A stretch of DNA of 64,000 nt, taken from Emticicia sp. C21. GTDB taxonomy: Bacteria > Bacteroidota > Bacteroidia > Cytophagales > Spirosomataceae. The notes beneath the pieces are model-generated. The model saw nothing but the letters and a program-made list of their open reading frames with translations, did no database searches and had not been told where the DNA came from. Below, one piece after another: positions 1-10,400 of the stretch. The stretch lies in the NCBI RefSeq assembly GCF_003418935.1, contig NZ_QVMT01000013.1, forward strand, positions 116,766-180,765, written 5' to 3'. Position 1 is the stretch's first letter; each line of letters starts with the position of its first letter. Position numbers and translations under genes: made by a program.

Positions 1-1
1 C

Positions 2-1759
2 ATGACTCAATTATTCAACCTCAAGAAAATATCGTTACAATTAACTTTATTGTTTTGTTTGCAACAAGTATTAGCCCAACCTGAAAATATCAGATTGAAT
101 CAGGTTGGCTTTTATCCGAAAGGGCCAAAAACAGCCGTTTGGGTTGGCGATATCCAAACTGGTTTTGTAATATTGGCGCAAAACAAAAAAGATGTTGTCT
201 TCATAGGAAAACTATCTGCACAAAGAACAAATGCGATTTCTCAAAAAACAACACAGATAGCAGATTTCTCAGCCTTTCAAAAACCAGGAAAGTATTATAT
301 TTCTATTCCCGATAAAGGTATCTCCTACCCATTTGAAATCAAAAACGATATTCATAGAGAAGCAGCAAAAGCATCTTTGAAAGGCTTTTATTATCAAAGA
401 GTCTCAACAGATTTGCCTGAAAAATTTGCAGAAAAATGGCATAGAAACGCTGGACACCCAGATGATAAGGTTCTGGTACACCCATCAGCAGCTAGTAGAG
501 AGCGTCCTGAAAATACTGTTATTTCTTCGCCAAAAGGCTGGTATGATGCCGGGGATTATAATAAGTATATTGTGAACTCAGGTATCACAATGGGCACATT
601 ATTCTCCTTGTATGAAGACCATCCTTCTTATTTCAAAAGCTTTGAAATCAATATTCCTGAAAGCAAGAATGGTATCCCTGACTTATTGGATGAATCTCTT
701 TGGAATTTAAGATGGATGCTTACCATGCAAGACCCGAACGATGGGGGAGTTTATCATAAATTAACAAATCCTTCTTTTGATGGAATGGTAATGCCTGATA
801 AAGCTGTTAAGCCTCGCTATGTGGTTCAGAAAAGTATTACTGCCGCACTTGATTTTGCGGCAGTGATGGCGCAAGCTAACAGAGTTTTCAAGCCTTTTGA
901 AAAACAATTGCCGGGTTTAGCTGACTCTTGTCTGACTGCGGCACTAAAAGCATGGGAATGGGCAAAGGCCAATCCGAAAGCATTGTATTTACAAAATGAA
1001 AATAACAAGCAATTTGACCCTGATGTGGTAACAGGAGAGTATGGTGACAGAAATAGTGCAGACGAATGGATCTGGGCAGCGACTGAATTATGGATTACTA
1101 CTAAAGATGATAGTTATTCGTTGCAAACCAATTTATTTCCTGACAACAATCTCCCATTGCCAACGTGGGGTCAGGTGCGAATGCTTGGGTATTATAGTTT
1201 AATACGATCAGAGAAAATCTTAACTCCTAAAGGCAAGCAGACATTACCGGAGCTTAAAAAACAGATTACCAGCTTTGCAGACAATCTTCTTAATGGAGTT
1301 AATCAACAGGCTTTTAACACGGTGATGGGTAAAACTGCCAGGGATTACATGTGGGGGAGTAGTTCGCATGCGGCTAACCAAGGAATAGCCCTTTTACAAG
1401 CTTACAAAATTACAGCTGATAAAAAGTATCTTGAGGGCGCATTAAGTAATTTAGATTACCTATTAGGCAGAAATGCTATCGGATACTCCCTACTTACAGG
1501 TTTTGGTTCTAAGCAAGTGATGCACCCACACCACCGTCCTTCGGAAGCTGATAGTATAGCTGAACCAGTTCCAGGGTTACTTTCTGGTGGTCCAAATCCA
1601 GGTCAGCAGGATAAGTGCACAACTTATACGACCAAAATTGCCGATGAGTCATTTACAGATGACGTTTGTTCTTATGCCTCTAATGAAATTGCCATTAACT
1701 GGAATGCGCCAATGGTGTATCTGGCAGCGGCTATTGAGGCGCTTCAAAAGAAATTCTGA
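2..1759 (+). CDS. Secreted glycoside hydrolase family 9 endoglucanase
   Basis: A 585-residue protein with a signal peptide ending near LAQ (about residue 26), then an Ig-like CelD_N domain (about 27-120) and a GH9 (alpha/alpha)6 barrel. The barrel carries the GH9 signature WYDAGDYNKY, with Asp182 and Asp185 as the expected base pair, the downstream HHRPSEAD segment, and a C-terminal NEIAINWNAPMVY with Glu562 as the likely acid. GH9 enzymes hydrolyse beta-1,4-glucans such as cellulose or xyloglucan backbones by inversion. It should act in the periplasm or outside the cell. The ATG lies one base from the window edge, so its promoter is not visible, but the intact signal peptide argues that the N-terminus is complete. 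It is not in the PUL operon that follows, which runs the other way. Confidence 0.9.
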   Translation: MTQLFNLKKISLQLTLLFCLQQVLAQPENIRLNQVGFYPKGPKTAVWVGDIQTGFVILAQNKKDVVFIGKLSAQRTNAISQKTTQIADFSAFQKPGKYYISIPDKGISYPFEIKNDIHREAAKASLKGFYYQRVSTDLPEKFAEKWHRNAGHPDDKVLVHPSAASRERPENTVISSPKGWYDAGDYNKYIVNSGITMGTLFSLYEDHPSYFKSFEINIPESKNGIPDLLDESLWNLRWMLTMQDPNDGGVYHKLTNPSFDGMVMPDKAVKPRYVVQKSITAALDFAAVMAQANRVFKPFEKQLPGLADSCLTAALKAWEWAKANPKALYLQNENNKQFDPDVVTGEYGDRNSADEWIWAATELWITTKDDSYSLQTNLFPDNNLPLPTWGQVRMLGYYSLIRSEKILTPKGKQTLPELKKQITSFADNLLNGVNQQAFNTVMGKTARDYMWGSSSHAANQGIALLQAYKITADKKYLEGALSNLDYLLGRNAIGYSLLTGFGSKQVMHPHHRPSEADSIAEPVPGLLSGGPNPGQQDKCTTYTTKIADESFTDDVCSYASNEIAINWNAPMVYLAAAIEALQKKF

Positions 1760-1804
1760 TTTTACCATTAGCTAAAATTAAATCACTCTGCTTATGAGAA
1801 GAGA

Positions 1805-1812
1805 TATATTTG
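1805..1812 (+). promoter_or_regulatory. Putative -7 box TATATTTG
   Basis: An exact match to the Bacteroidota -7 consensus TAnnTTTG, 36 bp before the ATG at 1849. No clear TTG element is seen near -33. A start here would place the mRNA 5' end downstream of the in-frame TTG at 1810, which favours 1849 as the translation start. Confidence 0.4.
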
Positions 1813-1848
1813 AGTAACTTTAACCTTTACTCAAATATAATTTACCTG

Positions 1849-2220
1849 ATGGAGAAACAACAAATGATTCTGATTGCCGGGCCATACCGTTCCGGAACAA
1901 ACGATGATCCGGCCCTGATTGAAAAAAACGTGCATTTCATGCATGAGATGGCTTTAGAAGTTTATAAAAAAGGACATCTTCCGGTTTTAGGTGAATGGTT
2001 TGCTTTACCATTAATAGCAACAGCAGGTTCTAGACAAATGGGTGATGAGATATTCAATCAGATATTCCATCCGGTTGCTGTAGATTTGATTAGTTTCTGT
2101 ACGGCAGTATTAAGAGTTGGTGGGCCATCAAATGGGGCAGATGAAATGACAAGCACAGGACAAGCAAAGGGTAAAATCATTTATCATGATATTAACGAGA
2201 TTCCTGATTTGAGGAATTGA
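1849..2220 (+). CDS. DUF4406-type nucleoside 2-deoxyribosyltransferase-like protein
   Basis: A 123-residue cytosolic protein. It begins MEKQQMILIAGPYRSG, a glycine-rich first strand-loop, and has GEWFALPLI, GDEIFNQIFHPVA and VLRVGGPSNGADEM. This pattern fits the DUF4406/nucleoside 2-deoxyribosyltransferase-like Rossmann fold, in which small proteins bind nucleotides, but I cannot assign a reaction. An in-frame TTG at 1810 would add 13 residues. I chose the ATG at 1849 because a -7 box overlaps the longer start and the conserved strand begins right after this ATG. It stands alone between the GH9 gene and the cupin. Confidence 0.65.
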   Translation: MEKQQMILIAGPYRSGTNDDPALIEKNVHFMHEMALEVYKKGHLPVLGEWFALPLIATAGSRQMGDEIFNQIFHPVAVDLISFCTAVLRVGGPSNGADEMTSTGQAKGKIIYHDINEIPDLRN

Positions 2221-2331
2221 GTGAATGTGTGATTGAGTTAATTAGTGATTTAGTCTGCACGATCCGGTGTTGAGTGATTGGGTGATTATACAAAAAGTTT
2301 TAATTCCAATTGATCTTTAACTATCAACCTT
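2221..2331. repeat. Intergenic GTGATTGAGTGATT-type repeat
   Basis: This stretch contains several iterations of GTGATT and GAGTGATT (for example TGTGATTGAG near 2229 and GAGTGATTGGGTGATTA near 2270-2286). The same words recur at 26840-27025 and 56941-57020. No gene is seen in it. Confidence 0.55.
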
Positions 2332-3105
2332 ATGAAATTTCCTCTACTTCTCTCCTTTTTTTGCTGTGCATTAGTTGGTATCGGGCAGGATGCTTTTAAG
2401 CCCATTGAAGCAAAAATTTATCATTGGGCCGATGCACCTGTGACCAAAAAAGAGAATATGGAGCAAAGGCCTTTGTTGGAAGGAAGTTCAGTACACTTTA
2501 AGCATATCAAAATACATGCAACCACAGTTTATCCGCATCAATCACCACACCCAAGTCATAATCACGAGGAGGAAGAAATGATTATTGTAAAAGAAGGAGA
2601 ATTAACTGTAACCATTGAGGGTAAAACTCAGATTTTAGGCACTGGAAGCGTAGTATTAATTAATTCCGGTGAAGAACATGGCTTTACGAACAAAGGTGAT
2701 AAGTATCTTACCTATTATGTGATGCGCTATGAATCAAGAGAACCTAAGAATCTTGAAAGGGGTAAGCAGGCAGGTGGTTCATTTATGATTAACTGGAAAG
2801 ATATACCCTTTCAGGCGCATGACAAAGGTGGTATCAGGAAGTTTTTTGATAAGCCTACTTCCATGACAAAGCGTTTTGAAATGCACGTAACTACCTTAAA
2901 AGAGGGTTTAGAAAGCCATCCACCCCATACGCATAAAGCGGCAGAAATATTATTGCCTATTGATAATATAGCCGAAGAGCACATCGCCGGAACATGGATA
3001 AAAGCGGGCATTGGAGATATTATCTTTTTAGAGTCGAATGTGCCTCATGCTATCAGAAATATTAGCAAAGGAACTGTCACATATTTTGCGTTTCAGTTTG
3101 AATAA
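2332..3105 (+). CDS. Secreted two-domain cupin protein
   Basis: A 257-residue protein with an N-terminal hydrophobic signal peptide (about 1-18) and two cupin barrels. The first (about 60-135) shows PSHNHEEEEMIIVKEGEL and GEEHGFTN, which supply the usual His/Glu metal ligands. The second (about 180-255) shows SHPPHTHKAAEILL and NVPHAIRN and is shorter. Bicupins include dioxygenases, isomerases and sugar-binding proteins, and the substrate cannot be read from the sequence. Its presumed periplasmic location and the neighbouring glucanases make a carbohydrate-related role possible, but this is only inferred from position. It is followed by a hairpin shared with the convergent GH144-type gene. 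Confidence 0.75.
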   Translation: MKFPLLLSFFCCALVGIGQDAFKPIEAKIYHWADAPVTKKENMEQRPLLEGSSVHFKHIKIHATTVYPHQSPHPSHNHEEEEMIIVKEGELTVTIEGKTQILGTGSVVLINSGEEHGFTNKGDKYLTYYVMRYESREPKNLERGKQAGGSFMINWKDIPFQAHDKGGIRKFFDKPTSMTKRFEMHVTTLKEGLESHPPHTHKAAEILLPIDNIAEEHIAGTWIKAGIGDIIFLESNVPHAIRNISKGTVTYFAFQFE

Positions 3106-3135
3106 AAAAACAAAGCCTTTGGCATTGCCAAAGGC
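3104..3135 (-). terminator. Hairpin terminator of the PUL operon
   Basis: A perfect 9-bp stem (GCCTTTGGC/GCCAAAGGC, 3115-3135) is followed on the minus strand by a T-rich run (3104-3113). It lies 36 bp past the stop of the leftward glucanase gene. It may also slow transcription arriving from the cupin gene. Confidence 0.75.
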
Positions 3136-3171
3136 CTGTATGAAACAAATCTACTTTTATGGTTGGGTTAA

Positions 3172-4812
3172 TTATTCAAAACCTAATTTAGTTTTTCCGG
3201 TTTTTACTTCCGGACACGACATAAATAATTTCCAGAGTAATCCGGTGCGATGATTTTCAATCATACATATAATTGGTCCCTGATCGATTGCTAAGAATGA
3301 ATCGGCAAACCAGATATTTGTCAGATTAAAGGCATCTGCAAAACCATAGTTTTTCCAGATTTTATCTCCTAATTTATAATAGAAAAAATGCAAAGCTGCC
3401 ATTGATTCTTTAGGTGTATAAGGCATAGCTGATAAAGCCGCCGTCGGGCTGATAACCCCTAAATCTTCAGTTGGCGAGTGAGCTGCATAACCCGTATTGG
3501 TATCGCTGGCTGTTAAACCCCAACAATTCGGGCCATAGCCATTGTATTTTTTCGGATTAGCCAGACAGTAGCCATAATTAACTTTCGTATGTGCTACGTT
3601 CTGCTCCCAATAATTGGCATATTTATCTTTCAGATTACGAGGGTCTAAACCCAAAAAAGAATAATGTGAGAAAAACAACGGGCCACCATATTCAAAACCT
3701 AATGGTAATACCGTACCATAATAGGTTTTTCCATTCTTCATTGCGCCATTATTTGCCCAGCCATTATCATATACTTCTTTAGGAATAGGATGCGTTGGTG
3801 ATGCAGCAGCTAAGAAGTAGGTAATCAGGCATTCATTCCAACCTCTTATCTGGTGATTCATTTTCCATTCAACAGTTGGTGACCAATGCCAGTATAATAC
3901 TTTTTCGCTGCCTTTAGTGAACCAATCCCATTCTACTGCTTCCCATAGATCGTTAATATCTTTTCTTAATTTGGTTTCATCCGCATTCCCTTGATTAAAG
4001 TATTGACGGGTGGTCAATAGCCCTTGAATCAGATAGGCAGTTTCTACTAAATCAGCCCCATTATCATTAGTACTGAAAGGGACAGTTGCTCCGGTAGCTC
4101 CATTCAGCCAGTGAGGAAATACACCATGATAACTTTTTGCTTTATTTTTAAGAAAGTCTGTGATTTTTAACATTCGATCCAAACCTTCTTTACGTGTAAT
4201 AAAGCCTCGCTCAATTGCCACCGGAATAGTCATGACGCCAAATCCCGAACCACCTGAGGTGACAATATCACCAGAAGTATTACGTTCACGGGCTAAACCT
4301 GAAACCGGATGGCCGAAATCCCAGAAATACTTAAATGTCTGTTTCTGAACCAAAGTCAATAATTCTTCATCACTGATACGAGGAAATTTATCGGTCGTAT
4401 CCACCTGAGTGGTTAACCCAACTTTGATTGAAGTATTGAATAAGGTTTTATTCTTTGATACTAATTCCGGATTAACCGTTAAATCGTACTGCGTTATACT
4501 TTTTAATGGTTGTTGCGGAACAATGCTGACAGAACTGTCAAGATTTGAAAATGACAGATTTAAAGGTACTTTAACTGATGAGTTTTTTTCCTGCAAAGTG
4601 ATATTCGTCTGAGCGGATTCTTTATTCAAAGGAGCGGAAAAGGAAATGTCGACTTTGGGCAAAAGATTAAGGTTATTCACGCTAAACCCAGCAGATTGAC
4701 TACCATTAACTGCCACAGTTTTGTAAAAAAACTGCTCTGGTGCAACTACGCTCTGGGTTTTACATGAAAACAGGATTATTGCTAATACAATACCCAAATG
4801 GAAGATTTTCAT
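3172..4812 (-). CDS. GH144-type glucanase lipoprotein (PF10091 'glycoamylase'), likely endo-beta-1,2-glucanase
   Basis: After the start correction the protein is 546 residues. An in-frame codon at 4857 exists, but MKIFHLGIVLAIILFSC (start at 4812) is a textbook lipoprotein signal ending at the lipobox Cys, so I place the start there. Residues about 35-130 form an Ig-like (Big_5-type) domain. The rest is the PF10091 barrel: KYFWDFGHPVSGLARERN, a GSGFGVM turn, an acidic NDNGADLVETA motif, and C-terminal GLTASDTNTGY and SPTAALSAMPY segments. The founding characterised member of this family (GH144, from Chitinophaga pinensis) is an endo-beta-1,2-glucanase. The older label 'glucoamylase' is probably wrong. 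It is the last gene of the SusC-SusD-LamG operon and should sit on the outer membrane, cutting polymer before import. Confidence 0.8.
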   Translation of the reverse strand: MKIFHLGIVLAIILFSCKTQSVVAPEQFFYKTVAVNGSQSAGFSVNNLNLLPKVDISFSAPLNKESAQTNITLQEKNSSVKVPLNLSFSNLDSSVSIVPQQPLKSITQYDLTVNPELVSKNKTLFNTSIKVGLTTQVDTTDKFPRISDEELLTLVQKQTFKYFWDFGHPVSGLARERNTSGDIVTSGGSGFGVMTIPVAIERGFITRKEGLDRMLKITDFLKNKAKSYHGVFPHWLNGATGATVPFSTNDNGADLVETAYLIQGLLTTRQYFNQGNADETKLRKDINDLWEAVEWDWFTKGSEKVLYWHWSPTVEWKMNHQIRGWNECLITYFLAAASPTHPIPKEVYDNGWANNGAMKNGKTYYGTVLPLGFEYGGPLFFSHYSFLGLDPRNLKDKYANYWEQNVAHTKVNYGYCLANPKKYNGYGPNCWGLTASDTNTGYAAHSPTEDLGVISPTAALSAMPYTPKESMAALHFFYYKLGDKIWKNYGFADAFNLTNIWFADSFLAIDQGPIICMIENHRTGLLWKLFMSCPEVKTGKTKLGFE

Positions 4813-4840
4813 GCGAATTTTCTTTAAAATAATAAATAAA

Positions 4841-4870
4841 GAAGCACCCACCCACAAGGATAGGTGCTTC
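4841..4870 (-). other. Intercistronic hairpin between LamG and GH144 genes
   Basis: The inverted repeat GAAGCACC/GGTGCTTC has a 14-nt loop and lies in the gap between two genes of the same operon. On the minus strand no T-run follows it, so it is better read as an mRNA stability or partial-termination element than as the end of the operon. Confidence 0.5.
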
Positions 4871-4897
4871 GGAATAATTGAATTAACCGATAATGAA

Positions 4898-5800
4898 TTA
4901 TCTTCCGGCTACTTCTAATTGATATAATGCGTTAATGTCAGCATCAGAAAGAGCTTTATTAAACACACGGATTTCATCAATTTGTCCGTTGAATAAGGTT
5001 TGCCAAACCTGAGCAGGAGAATTAGCGTATCCTGTATTTGCATTAGCAAAACCACCCACCAGAACCGACGTTGTTGCAGGGAAAACTAAGGCACCTAATT
5101 TACCGTCTTTTCTAATTCTGAAGTTTTTATTAGAAACTACTTCACCGTTACCATAAATATCAATAGCTGAAGTAGATGCATCATATTTCACTACGATTTG
5201 AGTCCATTTACCTGAACCTTTTACAATTTTGTAATCTGTTCCGATTACACCATAGTTATTCAGGTTATCATGTCCTTCTCTTGTTCCGCTAGAATATTGT
5301 CCTATTACACCTTTCAATACCAATGTATCACTCGTTGGTTTGTAAGAAGCTGTCTCTAACATTACTTCAATAGGCCCGCCCCAATCTTTAGCAGCAGTGG
5401 TAGTTTCGTTCAATGCAAAAATACTTGAAGCAGAAGTACCGTTATTTTTTGTATTTACCCAGGCAGAAACTGTGAAATTTCCAAAACCATTCGCACTGTT
5501 TAATGCCGTAATAGTCGCCGGATAACGTAGATAACCGTTAGTCAGGTTAACTGCCTGTCCTTTAACACCAGTAGTAAACGTGGCATTTTCTGATTTTTCA
5601 GCAGCAATTCCTGATTTTGCCTCTTTATTGTCACCATTAAAACCCCAGTAAGCTACCAGACTTGAAGAACCAACTTCGTCTGCACTATTATACCCACCGA
5701 TTGGTGGCAAACTAGGAGTATCATCAGAACATGATGCAAAAAAAATACCCGCAGTCAGCACGCCTGCCATAATTCCCAATGAAATTTTACTCGTCTTCAT
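4898..5800 (-). CDS. LamG/concanavalin A-like surface lipoprotein of the PUL
   Basis: A 300-residue protein beginning MKTSKISLGIMAGVLTAG and running to a lipobox with FFASC, so it is exported and lipidated near residue 23. The main domain (about 45-295) is a LamG/concanavalin A-like jelly roll: AYWGFNGDNKE, GFGNFTVSAWVNTK, WTQIVVKYD, and the family's typical ending FNGQIDEIRVFNKALSDADINALYQ. It sits where SusE/SusF-like surface glycan-binding proteins are found, between SusD and the glucanase. I infer that it binds the glycan. No catalytic residues can be pointed to. Confidence 0.8.
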   Translation of the reverse strand: MKTSKISLGIMAGVLTAGIFFASCSDDTPSLPPIGGYNSADEVGSSSLVAYWGFNGDNKEAKSGIAAEKSENATFTTGVKGQAVNLTNGYLRYPATITALNSANGFGNFTVSAWVNTKNNGTSASSIFALNETTTAAKDWGGPIEVMLETASYKPTSDTLVLKGVIGQYSSGTREGHDNLNNYGVIGTDYKIVKGSGKWTQIVVKYDASTSAIDIYGNGEVVSNKNFRIRKDGKLGALVFPATTSVLVGGFANANTGYANSPAQVWQTLFNGQIDEIRVFNKALSDADINALYQLEVAGR

Positions 5801-5845
5801 AAATAGAAAAAATTTGTTAAATTGTAAATAATTGTTGGTTGAATG

Positions 5846-5867
5846 GGAGCCTGTTTTTACAGGCTCC
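5846..5867 (-). other. Intercistronic hairpin between SusD and LamG genes
   Basis: A perfect 9-bp stem (GGAGCCTGT/ACAGGCTCC) with a 4-nt loop in the 75-bp gap after susD. No T-run follows on the transcribed (minus) strand. It may protect the 3' end of the susCD portion of the mRNA or lower expression of the downstream genes. Confidence 0.5.
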
Positions 5868-5875
5868 TTTGGTTT

Positions 5876-7417
5876 TTAGTATCCGTTGTTTTGTGTAAGT
5901 TTTCCACCGCTTAAGGCAATCTGCAAAGACGGAATAGGCAGTAACTCATTCACTCCGGCTCTGAAATTTTTATTAGTAACCGATAAAACCTGAGCAGCTC
6001 TACCTGTTCGCACTAAATCAAAGAATCGATCATGCTCTAATGCTAATTCAACATGACGCTCTTGCCACACAGCTTCTCTCACTTGTGTTTGAGAGCCAAC
6101 TGTCAAAGCTTTTAGCCCGGCACGCTGCCGTACTCTATTCAAATTGACTATTGCTTCAGCAGGCTTACCTAATTCGTTGGCAGCTTCAGCATTGATTAAT
6201 AATACTTCAGCAAAACGGAGCAAGTGAAGATTTTTCTGCTTTTTGTCACGATTACCTAACCAGTTTTCTACGTTTTTGTTTTCTGAATGATAAGCTTTGT
6301 AGTTGTAACGAAGGTTCTGAACTGAATCGGCACTTGGAATACGGAAGCCGTCAAATAAGGTTGTTCCGGTATGTTTTCCGCTATTATCTATAAAGATAAT
6401 GGTAGAATTCATACGCAAGTCTCCGGGTTCGTAGGCACTCACGAGGCTTGGTGATGGTGTACCAAAACCCCAGCCTAAGTCAGTCCAACCGCCTAGGCCT
6501 CCTACGCGTGGTCCTTGAGACATCGAATAATTGCTTATACCAAAATCAGAATTGTTGAATTGCCCGGTCTGCACCTCAAAAACATCTTCTCTGCTATTAT
6601 CACCGGCCTGACGCCAGATAGTAGAATAATCAGGTAATAAATCATACTGACCTGAGTTCATTACTTCTTTTGATAAATCATAGGCTTTCTGCCATTGTTT
6701 GCGATACATATATACCTTAGCAAGCATAGCTTGGGCAGTTCCCTTAGAGATTCTACCTGGTCCGGTTTGAGTTTTCAATGGCAGATTATCTGCGCCAAAT
6801 TGCAAGTCGTCAGTAATTAACTGATAGATTTCATCAACACTGGCTCTGGTCTGAAAAACAGGATCGTTGTTGGCATCGCTGGCATCCTTTGGCACACGTG
6901 TAATTTTAGGTACTGCACCAAACCATCTTACCAGATTGAAATAATAATAACCACGAATGAATCTTACTTCTCCGCTTAAACGCTTTTTAGTGGCATCGTC
7001 CTGATTTGAAGCCTCAATGATAGCCAAAGCATTATTTACTTTAGCAATACCATTATAGTGTCCACTCCAAAGAGCCTGCACAAAAGAGTTAGTTGATGTT
7101 ACCGAAAAATCATCAAGTACCCCGGCTGTCTGCTGCTGGTCAATAGGTGTGCTACCTTTTTCGGCATCATCCGACAGAATATTGGTAGCAGATACAAAAG
7201 CAAAACCATGTATATCTCCTTCCGCTCCGAATGATTCGCCTGTCAACAGGCTATTATAAACACCTATTACCAAGTTCTGAACCAGATTAGGGTCTGTATC
7301 AGCAGTCGGCTTGCCTTGTAGAGGAACCTCAAGGAAATCGCTGCTACACGACGATGCCCATAGAAGCAAAAAAGCAGAAGTACTGATTTTTAAAATATTT
7401 TTTTTCATTGATTTCAT
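5876..7417 (-). CDS. SusD/RagB family outer-membrane glycan-binding lipoprotein
   Basis: A 513-residue protein with a lipoprotein signal (FLLLWASSCSSDFLEVPLQGKP, Cys near residue 24). It has the SusD family features: a TPR-like N-terminal half (VRFIRGYYYFNLVRWFGAVPKITRVP, KGTAQAMLAKVYMYRKQW) and the C-terminal LHLLRFAEVLLINAEAANELG and VWQERHVELALEHDRFFDLVRTG. SusD proteins form a hinged lid on SusC and bind the oligosaccharide. The start could be 7417 or the next Met at 7408, and both give a working signal peptide. Only 20 bp separate it from the susC stop, so the two are surely co-transcribed. Confidence 0.92.
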   Translation of the reverse strand: MKSMKKNILKISTSAFLLLWASSCSSDFLEVPLQGKPTADTDPNLVQNLVIGVYNSLLTGESFGAEGDIHGFAFVSATNILSDDAEKGSTPIDQQQTAGVLDDFSVTSTNSFVQALWSGHYNGIAKVNNALAIIEASNQDDATKKRLSGEVRFIRGYYYFNLVRWFGAVPKITRVPKDASDANNDPVFQTRASVDEIYQLITDDLQFGADNLPLKTQTGPGRISKGTAQAMLAKVYMYRKQWQKAYDLSKEVMNSGQYDLLPDYSTIWRQAGDNSREDVFEVQTGQFNNSDFGISNYSMSQGPRVGGLGGWTDLGWGFGTPSPSLVSAYEPGDLRMNSTIIFIDNSGKHTGTTLFDGFRIPSADSVQNLRYNYKAYHSENKNVENWLGNRDKKQKNLHLLRFAEVLLINAEAANELGKPAEAIVNLNRVRQRAGLKALTVGSQTQVREAVWQERHVELALEHDRFFDLVRTGRAAQVLSVTNKNFRAGVNELLPIPSLQIALSGGKLTQNNGY

Positions 7418-7437
7418 AATTAAAAGTCTTGTGTTGA

Positions 7438-10400
7438 TTAAAACCCTACATTCAGTCCAACCGCTAATGTTTTAGCTGTTGGATACGCATTCAATTCAAT
7501 CCCCGCTTTTGTTGGGTCACCAGGCAATTCAGGCGTAAATCCTGAGTATTTTTTAAATGTGAAATAGTTTTGTGCCGTTACATACACTCTGGCAGAAGCA
7601 ATTTTTAGTTTGTTGAGAAGTGTTGATGAAATGTTATAACCTAAGGCAATATTATTGATACGGATAAAATCACCTGACTCAACGAAATAGGTAGAGGCTG
7701 GCAGATTGCCTGAGTTAGCTGCAGGTTCGTCATTTACTCCACTTCCTCTTGACCAACGTCCATAAGCCATAGATGCTTCCACGTTATCATATAATCCTTG
7801 TCTGAATGCGCGTTTACCATTATAAACCTTATTGCCGAAGTTACCGTAAGCATCTACGCTTAAATCAAAATCTTTATAGGTAAATCCTAAATTCAGACCG
7901 AAATAAGCTTTAGGTTGATATGAGCCAACAAATACACGGTCGTTGTCATCAATTTTTCCATCACCGTTTGTATCCTGATACTTGAAATCTCCGGCAGATG
8001 CATTTGGTTGAATTGCTTGTCCGTTTGTACCTTTATAAGCAGCAACTTCATCATCGGTCTGGAAAACGCCTAATACCTGTAAAACATAGAAGCTACCCAC
8101 AGGTTGTCCGTTATCAGTTTTGGTAGTATACTGTTGTCCAGCCCCAATACCACCATCAATAATCGGTTGACCTCCATTCAGACCAATTACTGTGTTTTTA
8201 TTGAAAGTGATATTTCCACCAATACGATAACTCATATCATCATTAATCTTATCTCTCCAATTCAAGGCCGTTTCAAAACCTGTATTTCTGATGGAAGCAG
8301 CATTAGTTAATACAACCCCATCTTTATCTCCGGTTACTGATGGCACTTTTACATTGATTAAGAGGTTATGCGATTTTTTGTCATAAAACCCTAATTCTCC
8401 TTGCAATTTGCCGTTCAACGCACTAAATTCTAAACCTAAATCTGCTTCTTCGGTCGTTTCCCATTTCAGATTCGGGTCTTTGATTTGGGTAATGGCTGAA
8501 CCAGGTGTAGCGACACCACCACCAAACGGATAAGCAAGGTTTGGCTCAACGGTTACGATATACCCATCAGAACTGATACGGTCATTACCTACACGACCCC
8601 AGCTTGCGCGAAGCTTAATAGTCTGGAATATCGATTGTCCTTTCAAAAATTCTTCATTCGTCAAAACCCAACCTGCACCGAACGAAGGAAAATAACCCCA
8701 ACGATTATTAACAGGAAATCTTGAACTACCATCTGCACGCATAGTTGCTGTGAAAAGGTACTTATCGTTAAAGTTATAATTTAAACGACTGATATAAGAA
8801 TTTCTTGCCCATCTGTCCCCCTCTCCGCTATTAGTTGAAGTATTGGCATTACCAGTGTTGATATACCAAAGGTTTTTGGAAGCAGGTACGTCTCTTCGGA
8901 ATGCAGAAAATTTACTCTGGCTATATTGCTCAGCAGTTGTCCCCACCATTACCCCTAAAGTATGCTTTCCGAATGTCTGGTTATAAGTAAGCGTATTATC
9001 CCATACCCAGCGGAAGATATTTTCATTGGTAACTGTCAGATTACTATTTGGATTACGTTGATTTCCACCAGCCAGAATAAAAGTGGTCTGGTCATTATTA
9101 AACTGATAATTATATTCACGGGCATTTCTGTAATTTGCATCTCCCCCAATGCTGCTGCGGAACGTCAACGATTTAATGGGATTAGATTCAAGATAAGCAG
9201 ATGATTGCAAACGATTTATAACAGCATAGTCATCATTATTATTAATATCTAACACTGCATTTCCTACATTCTGAAAGAGGGAAGTATTCCCATATTTACC
9301 ATCTTTCATGGCTTCAATGGTAGGTGAAGCTCTATATGCATTGTTATAGGCAGCATTCAGATTCACGTTCTGATCACGGCTATTTGAGAAAGAGGTGGCA
9401 ATACCCACTCTCAGTTTTTCATGAAGTGTAAAATCATCATTCAGGCGTGCAGTGAAGCGTCTGAAATTATTCTTGATAATAATCCCTTCATCACCCAGAT
9501 ATCCAAGACTCAAATAATGTTTTGACTTATCAGTACCACCTGAAATAGATAAATTATGATTCTGCATAAATGCTTCTCTCAGAATCTGCCCATACCAATC
9601 TGTTGAAACTGTTCCGGCAGGAAACGGTTGTCCACCGCTAGCAGCACTCACATAGTTGGCATATTCTGCGGCATTAGCCATCTTCACCAGATTTGCTGCC
9701 GAACGCATACCTGCCTGTACATTATAATTAACTGCCATCTTTCCGGCCACACCTTTTTTGGTCGTAATAATTACTACACCATTTGCTCCACGAGAACCAT
9801 AAATAGCGGTAGCAGAAGCATCTTTTAAGATATCAACATTGGTAATATCTGCTGTATTGATATTGCTGATATCATCTGTTAATACACCATCAACCACAAA
9901 AAGAGTTGCTGTACCGGCTAAGGCTGTTCCTGTACCACGAATACGAATATTTGGTGAACTACCCGGACGGCCACTACTTATAATCTGAACCCCAGCAACC
10001 TTACCTTGAATGGCCTGAGTTGGGGTCATAACAGGTTGTCTGGCTAATTCTTCTCCTTTCACACTTGATGTCGCCCCGGTTACATCTACCTTACGCTGTG
10101 CACCATATCCTATTACTACAACCTGCTCCAATTCATTGGCTGATTCTTCAAGCCCGATAGTTAAGGTTGTCTGATTATTTACTGCTACTTCTTTATTAGT
10201 ATAACCAATAAAAGAAACAACTAAAGTGGCATTAGGCAATGCATTGATACTGAAGTTTCCCTCGAAGTCTGCCACGGCTCCGGAATTAGTATCTTTAATT
10301 CTGACAGAAGCCCCGGGAATGCCTTCTTTTGTTTTCTGGTCAATAACTTTTCCTGAAATTTTAGTCTGGGCAAAAGTAATGGAACAGCTAAACAAAAAGA

